Shown here one piece after another: positions 44,790-55,742 of a stretch of DNA of 64,000 nucleotides. The position numbers and the translations under genes are program-made. How positions within the stretch are numbered: the stretch's first letter is position 1; every line of letters begins with the position of its first letter. The stretch is taken from assembly GCF_027943255.1 (NCBI RefSeq), contig NC_072893.1, forward strand, positions 21,164,001 to 21,228,000, in the 5' to 3' direction. Below the pieces are notes generated by a model. The model did not search any database, was not told the DNA's origin, and was given only the letters and a program-made list of their open reading frames with translations. Origin of the DNA: Anastrepha obliqua (Eukaryota; Arthropoda; Insecta; Diptera; Tephritidae).

Positions 44790-46065
44790 GGACTATGAAT
44801 AAGTTCGTGCGGTTTTTTTTCGAAATTTGAAACTTTATTGACGTAAAATGGTTACAAATTTAATATTCAAAGTATTGTCCATCGCTTACTACTACTTTTT
44901 CCCATCTTTCTGGCAATTCACGGATTCCCTTTGTGAAAAATTCGGTCGGTTTTGCCGCAATCCACGAATCGATCCATTTTTTGACTTCATCGTAATTACG
45001 GAAGTGCTGGTCAGCCAGGCCATGTTGCATCGATCGGAAGAGATAGTAATCGGATGGCGCAAGGTCTGGACTATACGGCGGGTGGGGTAGGACATCCCAT
45101 TTGAGCGTTTCTAAGTATGTTTTGACCACTTGTGCAACATGTGGCCGAGCATTGTCATGTTGCAAAATAACTTTGTCGTGTCTATCGGCGTATTGCGGCC
45201 GTTTTTCTCGCAGTGCTCGGCTCAAACGCATCAATTGTCGTCGGTAGACATCCCCCGTAATCGTTTCATTCGGTTTCAGTAGCTCATAATACACAACACC
45301 CAGCTGGTCCCACCAGATACACAGCATAACCTTCAGGCCATGAATATTCTGCGCCGACGTCGATGTTGAAGCATAGCCAGGGTATCCATACGTTGCCCGA
45401 CGTTTTGGATTGTCGTAATGGACCCACTTTTCATCGCCAGTCACAATTCGATGCAAAAAACCCTTTCTTTTGTGCCGTTGAAGCAGTTGTTCGCATGCCA
45501 TAAAACGGCGTTCAACGTCTCTTGGCTTCAATTCATACGGCACCCAATGGCCTACCTTTCGGATCATTCCCATGGCTTTTAAACGTTTGGAAATGGTTGA
45601 TTGATCAACTCCCAAAGTTTTTGCAACCTCTTCTTGCGTTTGAGCCGGATCTTGATCGAGCAATTCCTCCAATTCGGTATCCATGAACTTTGGCGGCGCA
45701 CCCTCGCGTTCTTCGTCTTCCAAGCCAAAATCACCACTTTTAAAGCGTGCAAACCACTTCTGGCACGTTCGCTCAGCTAGAGCATGCTCACCATAAACTT
45801 CCACCAAGATACGATGACTTTCGGCTGCTTTTTTCTTCATATTAAAATAATGAAGAAGAATTCCCCGCAAAAACACATTATTTGGCACGAAATTCGACAT
45901 TTTCAAGTGTGGTAAAAATATTGTTGTTTACGCTTCAAATAAAAAACTTATACTGACGTTTGTGCCTTACGACAGTAGCTCTCCAATGAATGTTTGGAAA
46001 TGTGGATCGATGGAATAATAATCAAGTTACGCCATCTGTTGTAAAACCGCACGAACTTATTAAAT
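44790..46065 (-). mobile_element. mariner element, complete, apparently intact
   Basis: The terminal inverted repeats share AATAAGTTCGTGCGG (left near 44796, right near 46046). A TA precedes the left end at 44788-44789. The right boundary is uncertain by a few bases because the outermost bases differ. It encloses one uninterrupted transposase ORF. The second copy at 63055 starts with the same GGACTATGAATAAG, supporting the left end. Confidence 0.88.
44860..45906 (-). CDS. mariner transposase, 348 aa, intact
   Basis: DD34D transposase for cut-and-paste transposition at TA sites. N-terminal helix-turn-helix: RGILLHYFNMKKKAAESHRI, ERTCQKWFARFKSGDFGLED. Second helix-turn-helix: TLGVDQSTISKRLKAMG. 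The linker motif WVPYEL is present. Catalytic residues: IVTGDEKWVHYDN (first Asp), ILQHDNARPH (second) and YSPDLAPSDYYLF (third, 34 residues after the second). The full length matches the usual 345-350 residues and there is no stop or frameshift, so it may be active. The other copy at 63.1 kb differs by one residue (His for Tyr in YPGYAST). Confidence 0.96.
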   Translation of the reverse strand: MKMSNFVPNNVFLRGILLHYFNMKKKAAESHRILVEVYGEHALAERTCQKWFARFKSGDFGLEDEEREGAPPKFMDTELEELLDQDPAQTQEEVAKTLGVDQSTISKRLKAMGMIRKVGHWVPYELKPRDVERRFMACEQLLQRHKRKGFLHRIVTGDEKWVHYDNPKRRATYGYPGYASTSTSAQNIHGLKVMLCIWWDQLGVVYYELLKPNETITGDVYRRQLMRLSRALREKRPQYADRHDKVILQHDNARPHVAQVVKTYLETLKWDVLPHPPYSPDLAPSDYYLFRSMQHGLADQHFRNYDEVKKWIDSWIAAKPTEFFTKGIRELPERWEKVVVSDGQYFEY

Positions 46066-46390
46066 AAAAGACGTTGAATATATTGAAAGAAATTGAATAT
46101 TTTTCAATAAATTTTTTAATATCTTGCCAATGCCATTAACATGCAACACAATTCCATTCCAGTGACTTTTACGACCCATTCTGTGTACCCAATATTTTGC
46201 GATATGTATTTTCGCGAGTTCAGCAGTTATCTCATTAATGGCAACTTCGATTTCATGCTTCAACTCTTGAATGGCTCTCTGAAAGGTTTACGCTAACCAT
46301 TTTTTTTACAGGCGCCTCACAAAATAGGATCTATCGGAGTCAAGTCACAGCTTCTGGGTGGCCAATTGACTTATAGTTTTGGCTGATTAT
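46060..46390 (-). pseudogene. mariner-like transposase C-terminal fragment
   Basis: Minus strand: VNWPPRSCDLTPIDPI (third catalytic region, cut), then IQELKHEIEVAINEITAELA and YWVHRMGRKSHWNG. The RSCDLTPxDFFLWG and I-Q-E-L-K-x-E-I patterns are mariner-type. It is a different family from the adjacent intact mariner. Several frame changes. Confidence 0.6.
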
Positions 46391-46699
46391 AAATTTTTCT
46401 CCGCTATTAACAGCAAAAAGCGATAAATTTTGTATATCTCCAACCATAAATTAAATTTTTGACAAATCACGGGTGCTCTTTTAGCTGTCAAAGACATAAC
46501 ATCAATAGTTCGAACTCCAAACACCAGGAGACCCACCTGTACCCATACAAAAGTCGCCAAGTGCTAGGCGAACCGAAAGCAGCTAAAGTCCTTTATTTGC
46601 CGATTTTCCTTTTTGTAATTTCGACAATCCCTTGAAACAGGCCAATTAAAAGATCAGTTCCTGGAATATAAATAGTATTTTTTTCGGATGTACGAACAG

Positions 46700-47180
46700 G
46701 AAGTGGTCGACTAAATTGGTCTCAGAGTTCTCCCATCCCATCGGGCATCGGCATCCCTCTGACTGTTCTTAAAGGGGAAGTGGCAAAACTTATTTCTCAG
46801 AAGAGCGCAGATCAAATGGAGCTCTGTTTCTTCGTGTGCTATTTCGAAAACCTTTTGGCGCCAGTACAATAGACGCAGATCGCAGGTAATCTTGGGAACT
46901 CTACAATATTCAATTTCCAAACTCGGAGCTGTTTTTAACGGTAATTGGACGATCGGCAAGCACGCAGAAAATCTAGGTGTACCATTTAACCCCCATTGCA
47001 GAAGCTGTGGGGACCTTTCAGAGAAGAAGACTGTTGCGCTTTTTCTCTGTGAATGTTTGAGTTTCGCAGCCAGACGATTAAGGTCACTGTGAGCTCCTTT
47101 CTTCGACAGGCTGAGGCAGTGCGCCAATCTAAATCCCATCAACCTTCTTCGTTGCATCAAAAGCTCTGTCTGGCTGTAGT
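46700..47180 (+). pseudogene. LINE C-terminus (RNase H tail), uninterrupted
   Basis: Frames read SISKLGAVFNGNWTIGKHAE, NLGVPFNPHCRSCGDLSEKK and TVALFLCECLSFAARRLRSL. This is the same tail as at 28.9-30.0 kb but continuous across the site where element X sits there. A 3' UTR with CCTACCCACCTACA and CA-rich microsatellite follows. Confidence 0.75.
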
Positions 47181-47609
47181 TATCTGCCCGTTCGAGGTGT
47201 CAAAATGGTATCAGAACTGCGCTTTAGTGCTGCTTGTGGACTGCCAGTCTGGTACTTCAACCATTTCACCTACCCACCTACACACATACATACACACACG
47301 CAGTCGCACATACATATTTATGCCTGTAATCTGGCCTTGTGCCGCCGCTGCAGTACTTATCTGCTCATTTTTTGTTGTGCAAGAAGGAGGCATGCAAGAT
47401 AAGTGTAAATATAGCGCAAGTGTGCAGTTTTTTATAAGAAATAATGCATACATTTTTTTCAATTTTTTTTTGCATCAGAATATCCGCTTTTGCCGATAAA
47501 TTATTTTTAGTACTAATTTACTTTAATATTTATGGAGTCCTGTGTTTATTTACACGTGGGTGTTATATTAAAGGGTGGGCTTTAAAAATAAAAACTATAA
47601 CTAAAACCA

Positions 47610-47950
47610 CCGTTCAGTATTTTCCAATGACTTTTTCAGAAAATATAACTGCACTCAGTTCCGCTCCGTCTTTTCAAGCCAACTTTCCAAGATCACTTTG
47701 TCATTCCGTATTAGCCTTGAGAAGTGAATCGATGCTAGATACTCGCATCAGGTCGATCTTTCACGATAACCCAGAAATAAATGAACTTAAATGGAGTCTA
47801 ACTAAGAGGCGGACAATTGATTTCACCCGGATGGCTGATAACGCAATTACCGAACTGTATGCGAAATATCCAGTGTTTGATGGGCTGTCTGACATGGAAG
47901 CGCTTGCTGTCGAAACCGAAGTTCATTCAAGTTCAGAGCACCAAGTTTAG
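47610..47950 (+). CDS. repeated ORF with SLTKRR motif, copy 1, unknown
   Basis: An open frame ends in NPEINELKWSLTKRRTIDF, TRMADNAITELYAKYP, FDGLSDMEALAVETEVHSSS and EHQV-stop. The tail is hydrophilic, with no membrane segment. It is present at 60764-61000 with near-identical protein, and truncated at 28345. I recognise no family; it may be the last exon of a host gene captured in the duplication, or part of a transposon. TAG is followed by AATAAATCT, a possible polyadenylation signal. The start is uncertain, so the 5' limit is arbitrary. Confidence 0.4.
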
Positions 47951-48529
47951 CCAGCAATAAATCTACAATTATGGTTCCTTAACCGAAACACCGTTCCCAG
48001 TAGCATTTTCGACAAAGTGAAGCGATAAAGGAAGCAGTCCAGAACCTTGAACAAAGAGATGCGGGTTGTGTTCATTCGAGACTCATATTTTTTAATAAAT
48101 GCACAGTTTTTTAATAATTCGAAATTTTATTCGAACGTAAATTATCCATTCTGTATGAGCGCGAAATTCCTGCCAGTGTCGAAATAACATGCGATCTAAA
48201 AATAAACCAACCCTTGGACAACCCTTTACGGTATACTCCTATGCACATAAAATGCATTTACTAATTCATGTGAATTCCAAAGTTATATAAATTCTAGTGG
48301 GTTCCATTCTCCCGTACATTTGTAAAATTCTACAAACTCAGTTGCATTAGAATCGTGGTTTCCCAAGAAAACTCTTTGGAATTTTGCGTCGTCTTGGGAC
48401 AGAATTTTGCGTGCCACTTGTTGAGGGTGAATGTGGTGAAGTGCTCTACTGACAGGGGTTCGCACCTACCACAACTCCGACAGCCAATTCGTATGATTTT
48501 TCAGGTCAGCTGTTATTGTTGTAACAGCA

Positions 48530-49330
48530 TAAAAATCATCATCATTATAGCATCACAGTTCGGGGTAAAGCAGCTTTTCGTTTGATATCAGATATGCCCA
48601 TAGCTCCAAGACCGCCTTCAATGTCATCGCTCCATCACTTTCTCGGTAGGTCGCTACTTCTGTCGCTTTGTAGATTTGTTTCGAAGATCTTTTTTATCCT
48701 TGCTCATTCGTAGCATGTGACCGTACCATCGAATCCTTTGCGCTTTGATGTACCTGATTACATTTGCACCCCTGATAAGTGTGTCCAAATTTGGTAAGTA
48801 CCGCCTTCAAGTCGTACCGGTACATATATTTTTCTCAGAATCTTTCTTTGAAAACAATTTAACCGATCGGTTTCTTTGGATTTCAGCACCCAGACTTCGC
48901 ACCCGAATGTGAGTGTAGGTCTTAGACAGTTTTCTATATTCGTAGTTTTTGGTTTCCTGAAAGTATCTCGACTTAATCAAATTTCTATGTGCGAAGTAAG
49001 ATTCAAAGCCCAACTCAAAGGTACCTAAATTCATCGACTATTTCAAAGCTATAGCTGCCGATTTGTAAGTTATGTGATGCGTTGCGCCCTGCACCTTCCA
49101 TATATTTTGTTTTTTTTTCGTTAATTATAAGTCCTGCCATCCTAGCAGATGATTCTGGACGCATAAATGTTTCTTCTTGAGTCTGTTTGTTTCTGGCTAT
49201 AATTAAAATGTCATCGGCATAAGTTCAAATTTGTGTAGATTTGCAAAAAAATGTGCCTCCGGGATCTATATCACCTATAGAAGTGTGTAAGTGTGTGAGT
49301 TGAAAAGCAGGGATGAAAGCGCATCTCCCT
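48530..49330 (-). pseudogene. RTE-like LINE, RT palm to C-terminus
   Basis: Minus strand: LIINEKKTK-like thumb (49130), SMNLGTFELGFESYFAHRNL, RYFQETKNYEYRKLSKTYTH, RVRSLGAEIQRNRSVKLF, then LDTLIRGANVIRYIKAQRIR and WYGHMLRMSKD. The RIRWxGHxxRM motif is the usual end of RTE-like ORFs. Several stops. A related copy lies at 61.5-62.2 kb. Confidence 0.7.
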
Positions 49331-50822
49331 ATTTTACCCCTGGGATCACTTCATAACAGCATAAACATTCCCCACAAATGTTTGGGGTTGGCTCCTGGAG
49401 TGACAGTTCTAGGCCGGATATAAAGTCGTGGTCGTTCCGGTAAGGTAGCACCAAATGTTGTGGGTCCGCAGACGTCACAATATCCGATTGACTTGTCTTG
49501 CTTTTCGTTTTTAATCCTCAATTTCTAGAGTTCCAAGTTGGAGCATAGCTCAGCTTTTGTTTTCACTACGATTTCATCAGAGCCTTGAAACCATAGCCTT
49601 TACAATGTTTTTCGCCATCGTCAGAAAGAGACTTATCTGATCTGTAGCTGGTTCTACAACTATCATATTTTCGATCAGGTTCTCGATTGGAATAGTCCCT
49701 TTGAATTCACAGTGACGTCACTCTCACCTGTGTTTCCGTAGGAAATGCCTCGAATTGATCGACAACCGCGGCAGTCAGCTGACGTACTCCATTCCATTTC
49801 AGTACGAATATTCGATTGAAAGGGTTTCTGTAACCAAATGAAATATTGTCTCGATTATTGTTCTTACTTGTCCTTGAAGTGGTGGCTACACACATTTCGT
49901 TTATTCTATGGGATAAGTTAATTCTTTATAACAAAAGCTAGCAAAGAGTTATTTAATCTATGGAACTGTACTTTTTGTCTCTTTGTTTAAGTTAGAGTCT
50001 TATTTTTACCCAGGTCCCACTACGGATTAGGCTATAACAGAGAGCTTTTAGTCTGTACTCTTTTGTTTTATTTTTGCTCGTTGTATGTTTTATATATTTA
50101 CATATTTAAGTGGGCGTAAATTTACTGAAATATTATTTTGTTGACAAAAGGCAAAGAAAAAATTGTTGAAGAAAATCGGTGAGCGCAAACAAAATGGAAA
50201 GGAAATTTAAAAAAATTTAGAGAAAATATGAAAAAAATGGTATTTAATAACGCTGTTACTTGCGATTGTGGAATCACTGATCAAATTTGAGATTTACACG
50301 TGCAACTTTTCAGGCGATTTGATATCAATTTCCAAAATACTGACACTTTTCAATTTGACCATCAGCTTTTATACAAACTTTACTTTCCAAGCTGAGATGA
50401 AATTACCAAAGCGAGGATTTTCAGTGGTTTCTTTGCCAATGGATCTCCAAAATGAAGTTGCTCGCAGTTGACGTCATAGCTGCCAACTCAAATGGTTCTT
50501 GACGAGTCGTAAGTGTGAGCAAATTGAAAGACAAAACTTGAACGTTTAAAGATGAGATGAATGTAAATTTTCAATATTTTAATTTGTTATATCGGGATCA
50601 CGGGACTGTTTCGAAATTGAAGTTTTTTATTTTGTAAAAATTGTACTGTTTCGAAATTGGGGTACTTTTACTTTTTTATTGTTACAAAAATTTAACCCAT
50701 ATCTTCCCCCTTATAACAGAAACATGAATGAAAACATGAAAAAATGTACACACGAGTAGATGACATTTATTAGCTTCCATATCAGTTTAACCAGTCATAT
50801 TTAACTAATAAGAATATACAAA
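49331..50822. other. spacer with one short repeat
   Basis: 49350-49480 resembles the short interspersed repeat at 32470-32580 (AACAGCATAAACATTCCCCA, GGAGTGACAGTTCTAGGCCG). The remainder is AT-rich without a recognised gene. Confidence 0.45.
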
Positions 50823-51035
50823 TCTTATATATAAAATAAAGTCAACTTTTTGTGTGTGTTCGCTAACCGGCCGTGTCTTTGCACCGAATTAAACCAAACT
50901 TACACACATTGTTAAGAAGGTATTGAAGATGGTTTCCGTATAGTTTGGATACCTATTGGTGGATAGGGCTCGAGATATATGCCAAAACGTGGACCCGCCG
51001 TGTCTTTGCCCAGCGAAGCGGGCCGGGTTTGCTAG
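50823..51035 (+). mobile_element. complete short non-autonomous Helitron
   Basis: 213 bp. Starts TCTTATATATAAAATAAAGT after A, and ends CAGCGAAGCGGGCCGGGTTT-GCTAG before T. The TC...CTAG|T ends and 3' hairpin are the Helitron hallmarks. The body has GCACCGAATTAAACCAAACT, shared with 22.7 and 4.0 kb. Confidence 0.82.
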
Positions 51036-51036
51036 T

Positions 51037-51120
51037 AATTTTATAAAATCCGCACGCAGTTGTCATAAATCTTCGAAATTAATTAAAATGCCATTGAAGC
51101 AATTGAAATCTATTTTTGAA
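51037..51120 (-). repeat. dispersed repeat R3, fragment
   Basis: Inverted, short match to R3 (ATTTTATAAAATCCGCACGC, TTGTCATAAATCTTCGAAAT). The small Helitron inserted at its edge. Confidence 0.55.
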
Positions 51121-51315
51121 GTAAACAATTTCCTAAAATAAACAACGATGTTAGTCTGCAAATAGAACGAAATTAAGAGTAAGGGATTCATTGTAAATAG
51201 ACCAGAGCTAATTAATAGAATTCTTAAATTCCGAATATTCGCCGATCATCTAATAAAAGAAGTGCCGAGTGGGCTGAGTGTAGCGCACAGAAGAATATTT
51301 TGAAGGGAATTTCCC

Positions 51316-51348
51316 TATAAAAAGATCTCTTCAGCCCATTCCTGTTCA
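51316..51348 (+). promoter_or_regulatory. distal core promoter of regucalcin C (TATA + Inr)
   Basis: TATAAAAAG at 51316-51324 and CTGTTCAGTTTGC with the +1 A at 51348, 32 nt apart as in B. Confidence 0.6.
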
Positions 51349-51421
51349 GTTTGCTTTTCAGCGCCTCTTCTGTTGTTTAATCATTTTTGTGACCCTCAAA
51401 AAGTACTAAATAAGTGCAAAG
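51348..51421 (+). other. predicted non-coding first exon of regucalcin C
   Basis: From the initiator A to AAGTGCAAAG|GTACGA, with the donor at 51422. No ATG. Collinear with 35200-35272. The downstream gene is broken, so its transcript would probably be non-coding. Confidence 0.45.
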
Positions 51422-52467
51422 GTACGAATACGAACTTCAAAATTTAGAAGTTTCTTTGGTGCAAAGTGTTTTGTGTTTTGAACGATTAACAAGAATTTAA
51501 GTGAAATAACTGGCATTGAACGAGAATAGGAAACTATTTCTTGTTGTTTGTTTATTGACTGATTTCCATTTCCATTAAAAAGCGTTGGATGAAAAATACT
51601 TTATCCAAGCTTCAGTGCGTCAGGTGTCTAAAGCTCTCTCAACTCCACAAATTCATATTCACATAAACTTCATATAATACCGATGCCGTTTATGGGCGTA
51701 CTCAGGCAAAGTTTAAGAGTTACTCAGCAGAGAACTGTTTGAATAATCGATTTGTATTTTTTGTCATTTGAAAGGCATTGCAATTAGCATTTTGAGAATT
51801 AATGCCCTCACAAGTGAACGCAATTTGTAAATTCCTCCGTTGCACTCAAAATGTTCGCCGCTTAGTTGCGGAAGCTTCTCTGTAGTAGCGCAGAACTTCA
51901 TTTTCAAGGGATGGCACTAGATGTGCCTCCTCTACGCGCAATTCTTTCAATTGATTATCATTACAAGACGATTTTAAGATACAAAGTGATAATTTGCAGC
52001 CACTACAGAACTTTAGAGCTCGTGTAGCTAGTCAGGTTTTGGACAGTTTATTAATTAATCGTGCATAGAGGGAAGATAATATGTAAGTTGGTGAGGGTCA
52101 GGCGGAAGTCACTGCAGCGACAGAAAATCTGAGCGCATTTTGACAATTTTTTTAATGGAGGATAATTAAATGAATTAAAATTTTGAAAGCGGCCTTTTAT
52201 TCAAGATGCCCTAAACTGTATAGTTTTTTATATGTAGTTTTTTCTTTCTCAATGTACTAGCAGGGCTTCATATCCGTATGTATGTATGAATAAGCACTCG
52301 CTCAATCCGATGTTGCTCTCAGACCAGCCAACAGGTCGCACAAAAACACTAAAATAACAAATAACTTTTTACTCATTCAACTCTTTGTTTGCACCTTTCG
52401 ATTTAGTTTTGTGGTGTCTCTGCGGCCAGCTGATTTCGGTGATTGGCAATAACTTAAAATACAAACT
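51422..52467 (+). other. 5' intron of regucalcin C, distal part
   Basis: No coding gene. Collinear in reverse with 34434-35199. Confidence 0.5.
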
Positions 52468-52502
52468 TATAAAGTGCCACTGCAGTCACATTCAAGGCTT
52501 CA
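52468..52502 (+). promoter_or_regulatory. TATA box and initiator for signal-peptide ORF C
   Basis: TATAAAG at 52468-52474 and TTCAGT with the A at 52502, 34 nt apart as in copy A. Confidence 0.5.
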
Positions 52503-52605
52503 GTAGTGTCTTGTAACGCCGCGCTGTGTTGTACATCATTCGGTTTGTTCCTCGCGAAGGCAGAATTTAGTACCTGCATACATTTTTTACTAATAAATTA
52601 AAGCA

Positions 52606-52740
52606 ATGAATCTGTTAAGTTTAATAATAATTTCACTAATTTTGTGCTCAAGCGCCAATGATGCGGAAATTGACGAGTAAGCAACGGTAAATAAGCTGCG
52701 GGAAATAAAAGGAAACTATTTAGTTGTGTTTGAAGAATAA
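52606..52740 (+). pseudogene. signal-peptide ORF, copy C, nonsense mutation
   Basis: Collinear with copies A and B over all 45 codons. The ATG is kept (MNLLSLIIISLILCSSAND), but codon 25, GAA in A and B, is TAA at 52678-52680. The stop lies before the donor-like site after codon 27 (52687), so it disables both the free peptide and any in-frame fusion to regucalcin. The later codons, including the old TAA at 52738-52740, are still recognisable. Confidence 0.8.
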
Positions 52741-53411
52741 ACCACAAATATTCATAAGGTTGTGAAACGGAACTAAGTGATTTTTTATGATTAGATTTTG
52801 TCATACTTTGAAATGCGTTTTTATTGCGCAAACTGTATTTTCTGAGGCACAAAGATCCCAGCTGGGCACGAAGTTTTCAAGGCAAATTCTTTTATATTAT
52901 GAAAAGGTACAGCATTGGGCATAAATTTAGTGCCAATGTAGTTTAAAGTGCTGACATTCCTTACAAAATTCAGAAAAAGCCTATAAAAATTATTAGTTTT
53001 TCAATAACTAATGTTTTTAAATAATTATTATATTCATACATTAAAAATTTCTATTTTCCAACTGTTAGAAAACAATTTTGAACACACGCACACACAGTGA
53101 CTCGCGACTTATTTGATACAGTACCTGTTTTAGGGTTAAATCATAATAATTTACAAATAAAATCACAATAATTAAAAAATGTGATTGTCCGCTTGTTGTA
53201 AAATATACACAGAGTTTCACGGAAAAACGCACATCCACATATGTTTTTTTATAATATTTATTTTTTTTTTTTTACTTTTATGCTTGTATTGTAAAAATAT
53301 TGTTTAAACTAAAAAAAAGCTATAAATTGCTTAAGAAATTTACTTAAATCGAAAAAGTCTCAAAAATTTTAATCGGAACTTTCAGAACTATAAAAATATA
53401 ATTCATAACCT
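52741..53411 (+). other. 5' intron of regucalcin C
   Basis: Collinear in reverse with 33340-34045 of module B. No coding gene. Similarity to B stops after TTCATAACCTAAC near 53411, where the LINE begins. Confidence 0.6.
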
Positions 53412-53540
53412 AACTAAGTTTTTCCTATTTTCAGGAGGTACGGTTATTGTTCGATACTCCTCAATAGTACAGCAAAATGCAAAGTCCTAATACAAAAACA
53501 AACAAAAAAAAGGAGGTCAGTTTCGCAATACGAGCAACGG

Positions 53541-54656
53541 ATGCACCGAGCTCGATCTAAGCAGTCAACTACGATTCAACCCCCAGAAATGGTCCCGGTC
53601 GGAAGCACAGCTACGGCTAGCTCCGGTACCGAAGAATGGCCGGATGTGTGCGTGCTAGACTCATCGAAAGTGAGATACCAGGATCACAGAAACACCACAA
53701 GGCACCTAAGGAGTGTGTACGAAACCCACCTAAAGAAAAGCGAACTGTTCAAAGAAGCTATTGAAAGAGCGAAAGAGTCTATCTTTAAATATAACATTCC
53801 TGATTTCAACCCCAACTTTAAACCAGCACAACCTGTTACAAAACGACAACGGTCCTTGGAAGAAAATAAGCCAAACGTAAAAAGGCACAAAACAATTGGC
53901 GAGACGCCCAGAAAATCATCTGCGGGGGTTGCAAAAGACTTCATTATTATAGGAGTTCTGGACGAAAACAATCTTGGAGGTATGATCCCCAAGGCCCAAT
54001 GGAAATGGGTTGAGGCCGAGCTGACGAAAGTGGCACTGAAGGTTATTCTGCAGAACCCCGGCCCCCCGCCTGCGTACCTAGATTTAGGCTGGCACCAAGA
54101 CCAGATAAAAATAATAGCGTGTGGCGATGAGAGATCGGTTCAGCTGTATAAAAAGGCCATCTCAAAAGTCGGCGAAGTGTACAAGAATGCCAAGCTGGTG
54201 GTCGTGGACAAGAAGGATATTCCGCCCAGGCTGCGAGCAAGGGTCTGGTTACCTTCAACTGTTGAAGACCCGGTAGAGATAATGGAGCTTATTCGGGTCT
54301 GCAATCCGGACATCCCAACGCAGGAGTGGAAATACGTAAAAACATTAAGTAACAAGAACAGCGCAGAAGAATCGAAAGAACAGAATCGCGCCACTATGCA
54401 GATTCTCCTGCTCCTGACTGAAAACTCAAGTGCACCGTTAGAGAAATGCGATTGGCAATTGAGATACGGTTTTGTAAGAGTACAGCTTCACATCTACAAA
54501 ACTGATATAGAGTTCCTCAACACTAAGGAAAGTACAGAGCCCATGAGCGAATTAGAACCCCTGAGCGAAACAGAGCCGATGAGCGAAGACGATCATCCCA
54601 CCGAAGAAGAATACGCCTCTTCAGGCTCAGAAATGGGCGGTCGGAGGGGAGAGTAA
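53541..54656 (+). CDS. LINE ORF1, DUF4780-type, 371 aa
   Basis: An open frame with no internal stop. The basic N-terminal region (VTKRQRSLEENKPNVKRHK) is followed by a globular domain: KDFIIIGVLDENNLGGMIPK, WKWVEAELTKVALKV, PPPAYLDLGWHQDQIKIIAC, RVWLPSTVEDPVEIMELIRV and WQLRYGFVRVQLHIYKTDIE. This fits the DUF4780 family attached to insect LOA-like LINEs. The acidic repeat tail (PMSELEPLSETEPMSE) is typical of such ORF1. Its role is presumably RNA binding. The true start may lie upstream of the ATG used here. ORF2 follows after about 80 bp. Confidence 0.75.
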   Translation: MHRARSKQSTTIQPPEMVPVGSTATASSGTEEWPDVCVLDSSKVRYQDHRNTTRHLRSVYETHLKKSELFKEAIERAKESIFKYNIPDFNPNFKPAQPVTKRQRSLEENKPNVKRHKTIGETPRKSSAGVAKDFIIIGVLDENNLGGMIPKAQWKWVEAELTKVALKVILQNPGPPPAYLDLGWHQDQIKIIACGDERSVQLYKKAISKVGEVYKNAKLVVVDKKDIPPRLRARVWLPSTVEDPVEIMELIRVCNPDIPTQEWKYVKTLSNKNSAEESKEQNRATMQILLLLTENSSAPLEKCDWQLRYGFVRVQLHIYKTDIEFLNTKESTEPMSELEPLSETEPMSEDDHPTEEEYASSGSEMGGRRGE

Positions 54657-54739
54657 GTATTCCGTACAACAGCGTAAGTATTCCGAAAGGGAACTTTTAT
54701 GCGAAAATAAAGAAGACCCAGACATAACGTTAACAGCTG

Positions 54740-55632
54740 ATGCATCTTCTTCAGATAAACCTAGACCATTATAAGGAAGCATGCCTTACCCTCCTGGATC
54801 GTCTGGCAGGAGATCGTCCGGATGTAGTCCTCATCCAGGAACCCTGGGTACGGAATGGCGAAATCTGCGTCTTGAGGACATCAGGTTGCAAGGTATATAA
54901 GAAAAATTGTGAAGGTACTAAAAGAGCATGTATAATAGCAAAAACACATCTTAATATACATATTTATGATTTAAAATTTCAGTAACGCGGCGGTTAACTG
55001 GGAACTGACCGGAAGCAACACCTGGCTAACCTCATTTTACTATGCTGGATACGACACCGGTCCACTGCCGTCGCCGCTAATAAGAAATCTTGTGGAAGAC
55101 TGCAAACACACAATTATGAATTAGTTCTAGGAGGTGACTCCAATGCCCACCATACCGTATGAGGAAGCTCGGATACCAACGAATGTGGTGAGTCTCTCTT
55201 TAATTATATTATATGTAGTAAGCTTTTAGTGTGTACCAATGGCAACGAACCCACATTTATTACGCGCAATAGACACGAAGTTCTTGATATTACGCTAGCA
55301 TGTCACACCCTCCACGAAAAGATGACGCAGTTGAGAGTTCTGAACGAACACTCTTACTCCGATCATCGCTATATAGAAATAAGAATTGAGGGAAACAGCT
55401 CACGGGCCCCGCCTGCCCAGAGGAACTTGAAAAAGACCAATTGGCAAATATTATATATAAATGGGAACTTAAGGAAAGACTTCCTAATTCCCAAAATATT
55501 ACTATTGAAAATAGAGAATCACTGCACGACGACTACGTACAAATCCTTACGGAGGTTTGTAGAACTGCGCTAAATAAGGCCTGCCCTCTGATTGAGTATA
55601 AGGGGAAGAAAAAACCGCCCTGGTGGTCCTGA
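54740..55632 (+). pseudogene. LINE ORF2 endonuclease, truncated
   Basis: MHLLQINLDHYKEACLTLLD, DVVLIQEPWVRNGEI, then after stops GGDSNAHH, NEPTFITRNRHEVLDITLAC and NEHSYSDHRYIEIRI. These are apurinic-type endonuclease motifs (N, E, D-x-N-x-H, SDH) in order. The fragment is broken by stops at 54983 and elsewhere. It ends about KKPPWWS, where an RT would begin; no RT follows. Confidence 0.78.
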
Positions 55633-55742
55633 CAACATTAAGAAATGACAGCAGAAGACAGTATAATAGAGCGAAAGCGACCCGAGATGGTAAAGACTGG
55701 AACTGCTATTACAGTAATCTAAAAATTTATAAAAAAGAAGTT

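Larger units (their letters stand above)
46470..48560 (+). repeat. extra copy of the regucalcin 3' flank block, without the gene
   Basis: Collinear with 57500-61500 of module C (CAAGTCGCCAAGTGCTAGGC-type start, LINE tail, the gene-like ORF, its AATAAA flank, the RTE 3' end) but lacking regucalcin. It also lacks TIR element X, the hairpin and the mariner found in C. Confidence 0.75.
53412..55742 (+). mobile_element. LOA-like LINE, ORF2 truncated
   Basis: Inserted into the module C intron: modules B and C align on both sides (near 33300 and 32650 in B). It has ORF1 plus the endonuclease part of ORF2 and ends before the RT. It is in the same orientation as regucalcin C. Confidence 0.75.

Noticed and set aside
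45037..45095. Short overlapping frames opposite and within the mariner transposase (also at 63156 and 63637)
   Set aside because: Out-of-frame shadows of the intact transposase, repeated only because the element is repeated.
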